From: Rivularia sp. MS3
Lineage (GTDB): Bacteria > Cyanobacteriota > Cyanobacteriia > Cyanobacteriales > Nostocaceae
Length of the DNA: 36,326 bases
Assembly (NCBI GenBank): GCA_019192545.1
Contig: JAHCMI010000085.1
Span: 1-36,326 of the forward strand
Direction: 5' to 3'
The notes beneath the pieces were generated by a model. It was given only the letters and a program-made list of their open reading frames with translations. It was not told the DNA's origin and searched no databases. The position numbers and the translations under genes are program-made. Every line of letters starts with the position of its first letter. The stretch's first letter is position 1. This document shows positions 24,021 through 32,688 of the stretch, piece after piece.

Positions 24021-24485
24021 CTAATATTGCGGATTGTCAATTGAATATTCAAATGCTGCTTGAATGTATTCTTGTAGTGTTAAATAGTATCCCGATGCCG
24101 ATAAGCTAAAGATTGCATTTGTCTTAATTATTTTTCTCTGACAGCAAACAATAGCTACATCAAATCGACAGGGATAGTCTGCTTTTTCAGGAAAATTTGC
24201 TAGAAACATCGCCGCAGTGCGACATAATTTAACTTGCTTTGAAGGCGCGATCGCCATTCTTCCTCCTGCATCCCAGTTACCCGCAGAACGGGTTTTTACT
24301 TCCACAAAAATTAATATAACGGTACCGAAATCATCTTCCCTTTGTGCAATAATATCTATTTCTCCCCAACGACAGCGCCAGCGGCGATGCAGAATAAACC
24401 AATTATTAGATTCCAGCCATTGCGTTACTAGGTCTTCACCTAAAGCACCGATATCGGGATAATGTGAGGAAGAATGGTTTGCCAT
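24021..24485 (-). CDS. YraN family protein (UPF0102, endonuclease-like fold)
   Basis: 154 residues. GALGEDLVTQWLESNNWFIL, WGEIDIIAQ and FVEVKTRS give the conserved E...D..ExK pattern of the restriction-endonuclease-like fold in YraN/UPF0102. Biochemical function in bacteria is unsettled; a nuclease role in DNA repair or recombination is inferred from fold. The C-terminal part (VAIVCCQRKIIKTNAIFSLS) is less conserved. The start ATG is at 24483-24485. Its start codon is only 16 bp from that of the divergent lumenal pentapeptide gene, so the promoters must overlap the coding sequences or the transcripts have almost no leader. Confidence 0.85.
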   Translation of the reverse strand: MANHSSSHYPDIGALGEDLVTQWLESNNWFILHRRWRCRWGEIDIIAQREDDFGTVILIFVEVKTRSAGNWDAGGRMAIAPSKQVKLCRTAAMFLANFPEKADYPCRFDVAIVCCQRKIIKTNAIFSLSASGYYLTLQEYIQAAFEYSIDNPQY

Positions 24486-24501
24486 GAGCAGTTAAATTAT
24501 C

Positions 24502-25017
24502 ATGATTTTTACTAAAAGCAACTGGATAATCGTAACTATAGTTAGTTTATTGTTTTGGGGGATGGCTTGTATGCCATTAAATTCAACTTTTGATTTAATT
24601 CCCCCAGCTTTTGCATTGGATTACAACAAAGAAATATTAATCGAATCGGATTTCTCCGGGCAAGACTTAACTGATTCGAGCTTTACTAAAGCGAATCTTC
24701 GCGATAGCAACTTTAGCAATTCTAATTTGCAAGGTGTAAGATTTTTTGCGACTAATTTAGAATCAGCAAATCTGAGAAATGCCAACTTAAGGTATGCGAC
24801 ATTAGATTCCGCACGTTTAGTCAAAGCAGACTTAACTAATGCGGTATTAGAAGGTGCCTTTGCATCTAATGCTAGATTCGACGGTGCAATAATTGATGGT
24901 GCCGATTTTACAGATGTATTGTTACGTGCTGACGAACAAGACAAGTTATGTAAATTAGCCAAAGGTACAAATCCCACTACCGGAAGGAATACCCGAGATA
25001 CTTTATTTTGTAATTAA
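24502..25017 (+). CDS. Lumenal pentapeptide-repeat protein
   Basis: 171 residues. A signal peptide (hydrophobic about 9-24, then an AFA-L-like cleavage site near 37-40) is followed by A(N/D)LXX pentapeptides, for example SFTKANLRDSNFSNSNLQGV and ESANLRNANLRYATLDSARL. The end is the conserved LCKLAKGTNPTTGRNTRDTL followed by F-C, a two-cysteine tail seen in thylakoid-lumen pentapeptide proteins related to plant TL15/TL17. It is likely exported to the thylakoid lumen or periplasm; the two cysteines could form a disulfide. It is unlike the frameshifted cytoplasmic pentapeptide gene at 15911. Role unknown. Confidence 0.85.
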   Translation: MIFTKSNWIIVTIVSLLFWGMACMPLNSTFDLIPPAFALDYNKEILIESDFSGQDLTDSSFTKANLRDSNFSNSNLQGVRFFATNLESANLRNANLRYATLDSARLVKADLTNAVLEGAFASNARFDGAIIDGADFTDVLLRADEQDKLCKLAKGTNPTTGRNTRDTLFCN

Positions 25018-25109
25018 ATGCGTTCGTAGTTGCGCTTTAGCGCTTCATACCGATATTTTGGGGTTTAACACGCATCGTTTTTTATTTTGCTTGTTAACAA
25101 ACCTAATAG

Positions 25110-25246
25110 TTTGTAGGGTGTGTTGTCGCAAAGCGCAACGCACCGTTCAATCTTGCCGTACTAAAAATATAACGGTGCGTTAGACGCGAAACAAGCATAT
25201 TTTGTAATAACTTCAATTATTGCTGCGTCATAACACACCTTACAAA
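25110..25246. repeat. MITE-like element C, copy 2
   Basis: 137 bp with ends TTTGTAGGGTGTGTT (left) and AACACACCTTACAAA (right), and an internal AACGCACCG/CGGTGCGTT pair. It has the same plan and ends as the element at 15708-15841. It is non-coding and lies between the lumenal pentapeptide gene and the 3' end of dnaG. Confidence 0.8.
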
Positions 25247-25269
25247 TATTTATTCCTAGCTCCTAACTC

Positions 25270-27276
25270 TTAAAACTCTCCAACATTAAAACACCTTTGT
25301 TTATCTAATTCTCCCAGTTGCTGCTTTTCAGCCATAAAAGCTTGATAATAAGATTTCCATTTATCCGGTTCAATTTCTGGATCTGTTCTTTCCCAAAGTT
25401 CGCGAAAATGACGGTAGCGTTTTTCTCGCAATACTCTTTCCATACTCAAAGTTGCTCTTAAAATAACTTGAGGAGTACGAATTATTTGTTTTTGGGCTGC
25501 TTCACTCAAATGGAATAAATGGGAAATCATTTCCATTTGTTCGGGAAATTCTAGATATCTATCTTGTAAAGTTGAAATTAACTCCACTGAGGAATTATTA
25601 TCCGAAATATTTAAAATTTGCTGCCATAGAAATCTATGATGAGATAAACTAAACTGTAAATTATTTTCTTCTAAGGTATTGGTAATAGTTTGACGATATT
25701 CTGACGAATGTAGGTAAATTAATAATAATAAACCTTCTGCTTTTTCTAACAGGCTCTGTTCGGTTTTAGCAATAGTATTAATAACATTGCTCGAACTATC
25801 TTCTGGTTGATTTTGATAATCGTTTGAAGATAAATAATTATTTTGATTTTTTTTATAAGTTTTAGAATTTGTATAACTTTTATAGTTTTTATTTTTTTGA
25901 TAACTTCCTCCCCACTGCTGATTGCTTGTAGGGGTAATTTGAGTTAATAAATTTTCCGCTCGCAAAGCAATCAGTTGAGCATCTCCCAAACTCAATATTT
26001 CCGCACAGCGAGAAACATAATAATTTCGCGTATCGGGATTAGCTATATTCTTTAATAACTTAACCATTTGCTGACAGGCTTTTTGAAAATCTGTAGCTTG
26101 TCTTAAATCAGCATCTTTAGTAATTTGCTCTATTTGCCAGTCTAACCATAAAGGTGCTTTTGCTAATAACTGCTGATAATCTTCCGAACTGTTATTAAAT
26201 AAATATTCATCAGCATCTTTTCCATCAGGAATATTCAAAATTTTTAGCTGAACTTCTCCTTTATAAGCCAAATCCGCAACTTCACCAATTGCTCTTTGGG
26301 CGGCGATATTCCCAGCTTTATCAGCATCAAAATTAAGAATTAACTGCTTAGAATCGCTGTAACGCATTGCTAAACGTACCTGCTCAATACTTAAAGCAGT
26401 ACCCAAAGAAGCGACAACATTAGTAATACCTACAGCATGGAGAGCAATAACATCAAAATATCCCTCTACAACAACAGCTTGGTCAAATTGAGAAATACCA
26501 TCTTTAGCTTTATTCAAACCAAATAAAGTTTTACCCTTGTTAAAAACCTCCGTTTCCGGAGAGTTTAAATACTTTGGTTTATCTTCCCCTAAACTTCGAC
26601 CACCAAAAGCAATAACCTTCCCAGTAATATCGTGAATGGGAATCATTAACCGATTGCGAAAAGTATCGTAAAAACCTCTACCTTCAGAACGAGGTTTAAT
26701 TAAACCAGCTTTTTCTAATAACTGTAACGGATAGTGTTTATCTTCCACCAAATAACGATACAAAATATCCCAACCAACGGTCGCATAGCCTAATTTAAAC
26801 TCCTTAATAGTTTCATCTTTTAACTGACGCTGCTGCTGGAGATATTCTAGAGCAGCTTCCCCCGAAGGCTGCCATAAAGCATATTGATAAAACCGGGAAG
26901 CCACCTCAAGTACTTCATAAATTTGATTGCGTTCCGATATTTTGCGCTGTAATTCCTGTCGCTGTTCGGGTTCTAAAGTTTGTACGGGTACTTGATAGCG
27001 TCTTGCCAAATCCAATACAACATCAGCAAAAGAACGCTTATCTAACTCCATCATAAATTTGAAAACATTGCCCCCAGCTTGACAACCAAAACAGAAATAC
27101 ATCTGCTTGCTAGGGCTAACGCTGAAACTAGGAGTTTTTTCATTATGGAAAGGACACAAACCCAAAAAATCCTTACCACGCTTCTTTAAAACAACCCGCT
27201 CCGAAATAACATCAACAATATCAGCCCTGTGTTTAACTTCATCTATAGTGTCTTGGTGCAACCGTGGGATTTGCAT
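25270..27276 (-). CDS. dnaG: DNA primase DnaG
   Basis: Makes the RNA primers for replication. 668 residues: CHC2 zinc-binding domain with C41, H44, C62 and C65 (GLCPFHNEKTPSFSV, YFCFGCQAGG); the catalytic core starting with LQQQRQLKDETIKEFKLGYA and containing RNRLMIPIHD; TOPRIM with VVVEGYFDVIALHAVG and LNFDADKAG; then an Asn/Tyr/Lys/Ser-rich linker near 455-500; and a C-terminal DnaB-helicase-binding helical domain. The length is usual for cyanobacteria. The start ATG is 5 bp from a heptamer array (27281 onward) with no Shine-Dalgarno sequence. Its stop is next to a degenerate heptamer (AAGAGTTAGGAGCTAGG on the minus strand). Identification is secure. Confidence 0.98.
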   Translation of the reverse strand: MQIPRLHQDTIDEVKHRADIVDVISERVVLKKRGKDFLGLCPFHNEKTPSFSVSPSKQMYFCFGCQAGGNVFKFMMELDKRSFADVVLDLARRYQVPVQTLEPEQRQELQRKISERNQIYEVLEVASRFYQYALWQPSGEAALEYLQQQRQLKDETIKEFKLGYATVGWDILYRYLVEDKHYPLQLLEKAGLIKPRSEGRGFYDTFRNRLMIPIHDITGKVIAFGGRSLGEDKPKYLNSPETEVFNKGKTLFGLNKAKDGISQFDQAVVVEGYFDVIALHAVGITNVVASLGTALSIEQVRLAMRYSDSKQLILNFDADKAGNIAAQRAIGEVADLAYKGEVQLKILNIPDGKDADEYLFNNSSEDYQQLLAKAPLWLDWQIEQITKDADLRQATDFQKACQQMVKLLKNIANPDTRNYYVSRCAEILSLGDAQLIALRAENLLTQITPTSNQQWGGSYQKNKNYKSYTNSKTYKKNQNNYLSSNDYQNQPEDSSSNVINTIAKTEQSLLEKAEGLLLLIYLHSSEYRQTITNTLEENNLQFSLSHHRFLWQQILNISDNNSSVELISTLQDRYLEFPEQMEMISHLFHLSEAAQKQIIRTPQVILRATLSMERVLREKRYRHFRELWERTDPEIEPDKWKSYYQAFMAEKQQLGELDKQRCFNVGEF

Positions 27277-27280
27277 TTTC

Positions 27281-27359
27281 AGTTAGCAGTGAACAGTGAG
27301 CAGTTAGAAGTTAGGAGTTAGGAGTTAAGAGTTAGAACCTTTAACCTTTAACCTTTGAC
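27281..27359. repeat. Composite heptamer STRR upstream of dnaG
   Basis: Eight units of AGTKARS type (27281-27336: AGTTAGC, AGTGAAC, AGTGAGC, AGTTAGA, AGTTAGG twice, AGTTAAG, AGTTAGA) and then CCTTTAA twice and CCTTTGA (27338-27358). Two unrelated heptamers lie side by side, between the divergent dnaG and amidase genes, leaving little room for promoters. Confidence 0.9.
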
Positions 27360-27439
27360 CTATTATATGCTTGTCGCGATGACCAAAAATGTTGTAAACA
27401 ATCTTTTACGATAACTTTTATTCAGAGGAAATACTTATA

Positions 27440-28816
27440 ATGGGACGTATTTTTATTTCGGCGGGACACGGAGGTAAGGAAGCTGGTGGAATCGATCCGG
27501 GTTCTATTGCTGGAGGCACGACTGAAGCCAAGGAAATGATTTTCCTCCGAGATTTAATTTTAACGGAATTAAGGGCGCGTGGATTTGAAGTTCTTTCGGT
27601 TCCGGATTCTTTAAGTGCCAGAGCTAGTATTCAATGGATTAATTCCCGCGCTCGTCGTAATGATGTGGCGGTGGAAATCCATGCCGATGCTGCTGCTAGC
27701 CCTGCTGTAAACGGCGCTAGCGTTTACTACATTGCTAATAATGCAGTACGTAAAGCCAATGCTGAAACCTTGTTGATGGGGCTTTTAAGGAGAGTTCCGC
27801 AAATAAATAGTCGGGGGGTGAAGCCAGATACTTCTACTGGAATGGGACGATTAATGTTTACTCGGGAAGTAGCGATCGCCTCTTTATTAATGCAGGTAAT
27901 TTTCTTGAGCAGTCCAGAAGACAGGGCTTTATTACAAAGTCGTCGTCGAGAATTTGCTGTGGGAATCGCCGACGGAATCGCAGCTTGGGCGCGGGCAATT
28001 GACCCCGATTCAACTCCCGCTCCTGCTGAAACTCCTCCTCCTACACCTCAACCTAGTTATCCCTCAGTAAATATAAAAATAAACGGTCAAAGCTATCCCG
28101 AACAAGGAATAGTTGTTAATGGTAATGCCTATATTCCCATAGATTTGGTAGATAGATTAAGAATTGATTTATCGAAAGCCGAGAATGTACGTCGTTTAAG
28201 CTACCGCAGAATAGTTTACGTCAAAGCCATTGAATTAAGAGAATTTAATGTATCAATTGGTTGGGATGCTGCGACACGTACCGTAGTTTTACGCTCAAAC
28301 TTAGCAATTTGTCCCGGTCAAATTACTCAAATAATGTCTCGCGGTACAACCTCGGAAGTACAGCTACAAATATTTTTAAGAGACAACAATCAAAACGCTT
28401 TAGTTAAGTTTCCAGATATACCAAAACTCTATCGAGAAGAAGCCGCAATTGAAGGAGTGAATCACGATATTGCTTTTTGTCAGATGTGTTTGGAAACCGG
28501 ATTTTTACGTTTTGGTGATGATATTGCACCTCAACAAAATAACTTTGCAGGATTAGCAACTATTGGTGGTGGAAACGAAGTAGCGAGTTTCCCTAGCGCT
28601 AGAATTGGAGTTCGCGCTCACATTCAGCATTTAAAAGCTTATGCGAGTTTGGAACCTTTAGCGCAGGAAAATGTAGACCCCAGATTTCGGTTTGTGACAC
28701 GGGGAATAGCGCCATTGGTGACGGATTTGTCGGGGAGATGGGAAGCTGATTTGCAGTATGGGGAGAAAATTGTCGCCTTGGTGAAGCGGTTGTATGAGTC
28801 GGCGGGGTTGTTGTAG
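27440..28816 (+). CDS. Peptidoglycan hydrolase: amidase_3 + Cu-amine-oxidase-like + glucosaminidase-like domains
   Basis: 458 residues. Residues 1-188 are an N-acetylmuramoyl-L-alanine amidase_3 domain with the Zn ligands His10 (FISAGHGG), an early Glu (TEAKEM) and His81 (VEIHADAA). A Pro-rich linker (about 192-210) is followed by a copper-amine-oxidase N-domain-like segment (210-290). The C-terminal 160 residues, including QMCLETGFLRFGDDIAPQQN and GVRAHIQHLKAY, resemble the N-acetylglucosaminidase fold of FlgJ/Bax-type hydrolases. It would cleave both the peptide and glycan bonds of peptidoglycan, fitting cell separation or filament remodelling. No signal peptide or transmembrane helix is visible, so export is unexplained. 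AGAGGAAA lies upstream of ATG 27440. Confidence 0.88.
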   Translation: MGRIFISAGHGGKEAGGIDPGSIAGGTTEAKEMIFLRDLILTELRARGFEVLSVPDSLSARASIQWINSRARRNDVAVEIHADAAASPAVNGASVYYIANNAVRKANAETLLMGLLRRVPQINSRGVKPDTSTGMGRLMFTREVAIASLLMQVIFLSSPEDRALLQSRRREFAVGIADGIAAWARAIDPDSTPAPAETPPPTPQPSYPSVNIKINGQSYPEQGIVVNGNAYIPIDLVDRLRIDLSKAENVRRLSYRRIVYVKAIELREFNVSIGWDAATRTVVLRSNLAICPGQITQIMSRGTTSEVQLQIFLRDNNQNALVKFPDIPKLYREEAAIEGVNHDIAFCQMCLETGFLRFGDDIAPQQNNFAGLATIGGGNEVASFPSARIGVRAHIQHLKAYASLEPLAQENVDPRFRFVTRGIAPLVTDLSGRWEADLQYGEKIVALVKRLYESAGLL

Positions 28817-28857
28817 GGGTATTAACTGCAAACAAAAGATTTATATAGAAAAATTTG

Positions 28858-28888
28858 ACCTGATGTGCATGTTGTGCAGTCAGGTTTT
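28858..28888 (+). terminator. Possible terminator after amidase gene
   Basis: ACCTGA (28858-28863) pairs with TCAGGT (28880-28885), with a 16-bp loop and four T after. It is weak but well placed 42 bp after the amidase stop and before the next gene. Confidence 0.4.
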
Positions 28889-28940
28889 GAGCTTATGGTA
28901 AGAGCTTACTTAAATTCGTTTATAAACCAAATAAGAGATT

Positions 28941-30113
28941 ATGCATCCTCTTAAAAATTGCTTACAAGGACAAAACTTCTTAGATTCGATTCCTGTATTA
29001 ATTGATAATTTAGCTTCATATCTTGATATTCCAAAAGAACAATTAAATAAAACGCTTGAAAGTTTAGAGCAAATTGACAGACTTGTGAGACGTAAAGGAA
29101 GAAGAAAATTCCTTAAGCCAAAACTTTTTTCGGCACTACTTGCTTATGTAGGAGAAGCGATTAATCAAGAAATAAATTCTTGTTGGGAATTAAAACTCTA
29201 TAAATTGGATGGTGATGAGATTTTAGAACCTTGGATAATTGCTCCGAATGGAAATGCAATAACACTGCATAATTCAATTTACGAGCAATTAGATGAAGGT
29301 AGAACGTGCTATATATGGGTTGCTGCTGACACTGCAATTAGAAGACTAAGAGATGAAAGTAGTATTGCATCTAATTCGGTGAATAATTCAGAACCTAATT
29401 TTTCTATTCTGTATATAAATCAAAGTCCTAAAAATGAGGCGTATTCGGGATATGATATTCCATATAATCTTCCTAAAGTAGCATATGAAAGATTCAACGA
29501 GTGGTTAATAGATACCATTGTATATTATCGAGAATTTGACTTTTTTCAAGAATATAAAAGTTTCTCCAAAGAACAGATATCAGCAAATATCGAAATTATT
29601 ACAGAAAAATTTCAGCAAACGTTTAAAAATGAAGACAATTTAATAGAAATTATGTGGGAATTTTATCCAGAGGCTCTTAATGAAGAGTTTATTCCAGAAC
29701 GGCTTTACTTAGATGCATATTTACTAAGATGGGACAGAAACAGAACATGGTCAGAAATAGAAATAAATAACATTAATTCAATTAATCAGAAATACGTTCA
29801 AGTGCTCAAAAGATGGTCTAAAATTTCGAGAGGAGTTTTTAATCCCAAAAATGTAAAAGCAACTTGGGACAATAATACAAATTTAATTGCGTTATATTTT
29901 ACTATAAATGGCTTAAAACATACAATTAAAGCTGAGTACTATGAAAATTTAATAGACTTAGAAATATTAAACGATATTAATAATTTGATTGCCTCAAACT
30001 ATGCATTAAGATATAAATTTGAAATTTGTGAAGTTCTTGAACAAATGCTAGTGTTTGTATTAACCGAAGAGGAAAAACAAACGATAATGCAAGAAAGAAA
30101 TATTTCATTTTAA
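28941..30113 (+). CDS. Uncharacterised two-part protein, function unknown
   Basis: 390 residues from ATG 28941 with AAGAG upstream. I do not recognise the family. It is soluble, with no signal or transmembrane segment. The N-terminal third starts with DSIPVLIDNLASYLDIPKEQ and includes KGRRKFLKPKLFSALLAYVG, a WELKLYKLDGDEILEPWIIA stretch, and an IYEQLDEG turn. The C-terminal part (from about 250, RLYLDAYLLRWDRNRTWSEI, TWDNNTNLIALYFTINGLKH) ends VFVLTEEEKQTI-MQERN-ISF, which is reminiscent of an immunity-protein-like or accessory domain seen in cyanobacterial hypothetical proteins. No catalytic residues stand out. Base composition is lower in G+C than its neighbours, and it is bounded by a terminator-like hairpin and repeats, so recent arrival is possible. 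Confidence 0.75.
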   Translation: MHPLKNCLQGQNFLDSIPVLIDNLASYLDIPKEQLNKTLESLEQIDRLVRRKGRRKFLKPKLFSALLAYVGEAINQEINSCWELKLYKLDGDEILEPWIIAPNGNAITLHNSIYEQLDEGRTCYIWVAADTAIRRLRDESSIASNSVNNSEPNFSILYINQSPKNEAYSGYDIPYNLPKVAYERFNEWLIDTIVYYREFDFFQEYKSFSKEQISANIEIITEKFQQTFKNEDNLIEIMWEFYPEALNEEFIPERLYLDAYLLRWDRNRTWSEIEINNINSINQKYVQVLKRWSKISRGVFNPKNVKATWDNNTNLIALYFTINGLKHTIKAEYYENLIDLEILNDINNLIASNYALRYKFEICEVLEQMLVFVLTEEEKQTIMQERNISF

Positions 30114-30220
30114 AAATAGCCATTTATGAGAAAAACTTGCAACCAAGATTGTAAAAATCTTCCCGTCTGCCATCAGGCTTCACTATAGCTGCCTTTTTCA
30201 AGTTAGGAGAATTTGAATTA

Positions 30221-30293
30221 GTAGGTTGGGTTAGACACGACAACAAATTATGTGGCGAACAAATCTATGTGAATCGTGTCGTAACCCAACATT
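30221..30293. repeat. Small inverted-repeat element D
   Basis: Arms GTTGGGTTAGACACGA (30225-30240) and TCGTGTCGTAACCCAAC (30274-30290), inverted with one inserted base, around a 33-bp middle. The GGGTTA/TAACCC ends resemble a widespread cyanobacterial palindromic repeat. Non-coding. Confidence 0.65.
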
Positions 30294-30311
30294 ATTTTTG
30301 TAGATAAGTAG

Positions 30312-30428
30312 TTACGCAACTTCTAATGCCGTTAATCTAGGCGTTAATTGATTGTAATATTCCAAAGCCTTTTTATGAGCTTCATTTTGCGTATTTGAAT
30401 AAAAGTAAATTCTATTTTTAATTAATGC
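30312..30428 (-). pseudogene. C-terminal coding remnant cut by a MITE-like repeat
   Basis: Minus strand, stop TAA at 30312-30314. Upstream codons read IYFYSNTQNEAHKKALEYYN then QLTPRLTALEVA, a protein-like helix ending in a stop. The frame runs back into the MITE-like C derivative, where the sequence turns into translated repeat (about 50 codons open in total). It looks like the tail of a gene truncated by the repeat. The family is not recognised. Confidence 0.35.
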
Positions 30429-30430
30429 TT

Positions 30431-30475
30431 TGCGGTGCGTTAGGACAAATGTCCATAACACACCCTACATATAAA
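30431..30475. repeat. Short MITE-like C derivative
   Basis: GCGGTGCGTTAGGAC ... GTCCATAACACACCCTAC: the right half of the element seen at 15708 and 25110, with a short AGGACAAATGTCC hairpin in place of the middle. It ends 3 bp before the prolyl oligopeptidase stop. Confidence 0.65.
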
Positions 30476-30477
30476 AT

Positions 30478-32688
30478 CTAAAACTTCACTTCATCAATCC
30501 CCAATGTCTTAACTAAAAACGCCCACTTATCCGCAACCTCTTCAATAATCTTCGTCGTAGGCTTTCCGGCACCATGTCCAGCTTTTGTTTCAATTCTTAT
30601 TAATACTGGTGCTTCACCGTCATGGGCGGCTTGCAGTGCTGCTGCAAATTTAAAGCTGTGTGCCGGTACTACTCTATCGTCATGATCTGCTGTAGTTATC
30701 AAAGTTGCTGGATAAGCCGTACCTGGTTTCAAGTTATGCAGTGGTGAATAAGCATACAGTGTTTTGAATTCTTCGGGATTTTCTGAGGAGCCGTATTCGG
30801 GAACCCATGCCCAACCGATGGTAAATTTATGGAAGCGCAACATATCTAATACACCAACTGCTGGTAAAGCTGCACCGAATAAATCTGGACGCTGTGTCAT
30901 GCAGGCACCTACCAACAATCCGCCATTGCTACCTCCGGCGATCGCCAACTTTTCAGACTTGGTATAACCGTTATCTATTAACCATTCTGCCGCACTGATA
31001 AAGTCATCAAACACGTTTTGTTTTTTATCTTTCATTCCTGCTTGATGCCATTCTTCGCCGTATTCACCACCACCGCGTATATTGGCTACTACGTAAACTC
31101 CACCCATTTCCATCCATACCAAGCTAGTGACTGAGAAGCTCGGAGTTAAAGAAATATTGAAACCACCGTAACCGTACAGGTATGTAGGATTATTTCCATC
31201 TAGCTTAATTCCCTTTTTATGAATGATAAACATCGGTACTTGAGTACCATCTTTACTTTCATAAAATATTTGTTTGGTTTCGTAATTATCGGCGTTGAAA
31301 TCTACTTTTGGTTGGCGAAATACGGTACTTTTACCAGTTACCATATTGTAACGATAGATAGTACCAGGTGTAGTATAGCTAGTAAAAATATAAAAAGTTT
31401 CGGTGTCGGTTCGTTTGCCATTAAAACCACCAACTGAACCTATACCTGGTAATTCAACTTCTCGAACAAAATCGCCATTAGTTTCATAAATTATGATTTG
31501 ACTGCGAGCATCTTTAAGGTATTCGGCGACAAATTGATTGTTGATTGTACCGACACTTTCTAATGTTTCTTGATTTTGAGGAATTATTTCTTGCCAGTTT
31601 TGAGGTTCTGGTTTTTGAATATTTATGCTAATTACCCTTCCTCGCGGAGCATTTAAATCGGTTTGAAGATAGAATAAATTATCGTCATTATCGATAAAGC
31701 TATAAGCAGATTCAAATTCACCGATTAATTCTACAACTTCACTTGATGGATTGGTTAAATCCTTATAAAACACTAAGTTTTTAGAATCAGTTCCCAACCA
31801 AACTGAAATGATTAAATAACGTCCATCTTCTGTAACATTACCGTTAAAACCCCACTCTTTTTCGTCGGAACGTTCGTAAATTAAAGTGTCTTGTGATTGG
31901 GGTGTACCAATTTGGTGATAGTAAAGCTTTTGATAATAATTAACATCTTCTAACTTTGTTTTTTCGTTTGGTTCATCGTAGCGACTGTAGAAAAAGCCTT
32001 TGCTATCGTTAGTCCAAGAAGCGCCAGAAAACTTAATCCACTTTAAATTATCCTCTAAATCTTTACCAGTTTCAATATTTCTAACCTTCCATTCTTGCCA
32101 ATCAGAACCAGCAACTGATATACCGTAAGCTAAATATTTCCCATCTTCGCTGACAGATATTCCAGAAAGTGCAACGGTACCATCTTCAGAAAACTTATTA
32201 GGATTTAATAAAACTTCTGGCTCATCTTCAATATTTTTTAAGGTATATAAAACGCTTTGATTTTGTAAACCATCATTCTTAAAATAAAAATAACGACTTC
32301 CTTCTTGAAAAGGAACGCCGTATTTTTCGTAATCCCATAATTTTGTCAAACGCTTTTTTATATCATCTCTAGCCGGGATTTGCTCTAAATAATTAAAAGT
32401 AACTTTGTTTTGCGCTTCTACCCAAGCAATAGTATCTTTAGAATCAGGATTTTCCAACCAACGGTAATAGTCTATAACTTCAGTACCGTGATAATTATCA
32501 ATTTGTTCTACTTTACGGCTGACTGGATAGTTTAGTTTTGCTTGAGTACTCATGTTTTCTTGAGAAGAAGGTACTGTTACATGGTACAAAAATATGCAGG
32601 CAAGAACAGTTGTCAAGAAGATAAGTATGAGTTTAGGTAAACGCTTAAACAGTTTGTTCATCCAGAAATTGCGTTGAATTTCAAACAT
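30478..32688 (-). CDS. Prolyl oligopeptidase (S9A)
   Basis: 736 residues. An N-terminal hydrophobic helix (about 18-37) gives a signal peptide or anchor, so the enzyme is likely periplasmic, unusual for the cytosolic eukaryotic enzyme but common in bacteria. The N-terminal beta-propeller starts with YPVSRKVEQIDNYHGTEVID then YYRWLENPDS. The catalytic triad is Ser587 in GGSNGGLLVG, Asp670 in ADHDDRVVP with Arg672, and His705 in AGHGAGKPT. It cleaves peptides up to about 30 residues after Pro. An alternative start at Met10 (32659-32661) would shorten the cytoplasmic end before the hydrophobic segment. Identification is secure. Confidence 0.94.
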   Translation of the reverse strand: MFEIQRNFWMNKLFKRLPKLILIFLTTVLACIFLYHVTVPSSQENMSTQAKLNYPVSRKVEQIDNYHGTEVIDYYRWLENPDSKDTIAWVEAQNKVTFNYLEQIPARDDIKKRLTKLWDYEKYGVPFQEGSRYFYFKNDGLQNQSVLYTLKNIEDEPEVLLNPNKFSEDGTVALSGISVSEDGKYLAYGISVAGSDWQEWKVRNIETGKDLEDNLKWIKFSGASWTNDSKGFFYSRYDEPNEKTKLEDVNYYQKLYYHQIGTPQSQDTLIYERSDEKEWGFNGNVTEDGRYLIISVWLGTDSKNLVFYKDLTNPSSEVVELIGEFESAYSFIDNDDNLFYLQTDLNAPRGRVISINIQKPEPQNWQEIIPQNQETLESVGTINNQFVAEYLKDARSQIIIYETNGDFVREVELPGIGSVGGFNGKRTDTETFYIFTSYTTPGTIYRYNMVTGKSTVFRQPKVDFNADNYETKQIFYESKDGTQVPMFIIHKKGIKLDGNNPTYLYGYGGFNISLTPSFSVTSLVWMEMGGVYVVANIRGGGEYGEEWHQAGMKDKKQNVFDDFISAAEWLIDNGYTKSEKLAIAGGSNGGLLVGACMTQRPDLFGAALPAVGVLDMLRFHKFTIGWAWVPEYGSSENPEEFKTLYAYSPLHNLKPGTAYPATLITTADHDDRVVPAHSFKFAAALQAAHDGEAPVLIRIETKAGHGAGKPTTKIIEEVADKWAFLVKTLGIDEVKF

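Larger units (their letters stand above)
30114..30477. other. Repeat-filled spacer with coding remnant
   Basis: 364 bp between the unknown gene and the prolyl oligopeptidase. It holds a small inverted-repeat element (30221-30293), a minus-strand coding remnant (30312-30428) and a short MITE-like C derivative (30431-30475). Confidence 0.65.

Noticed and set aside
24621-24977. 118-codon minus-strand frame inside the lumenal pentapeptide gene
   Set aside because: A shadow of the A(N/D)LXX codon pattern read backwards; the plus-strand gene has a signal peptide and conserved tail.
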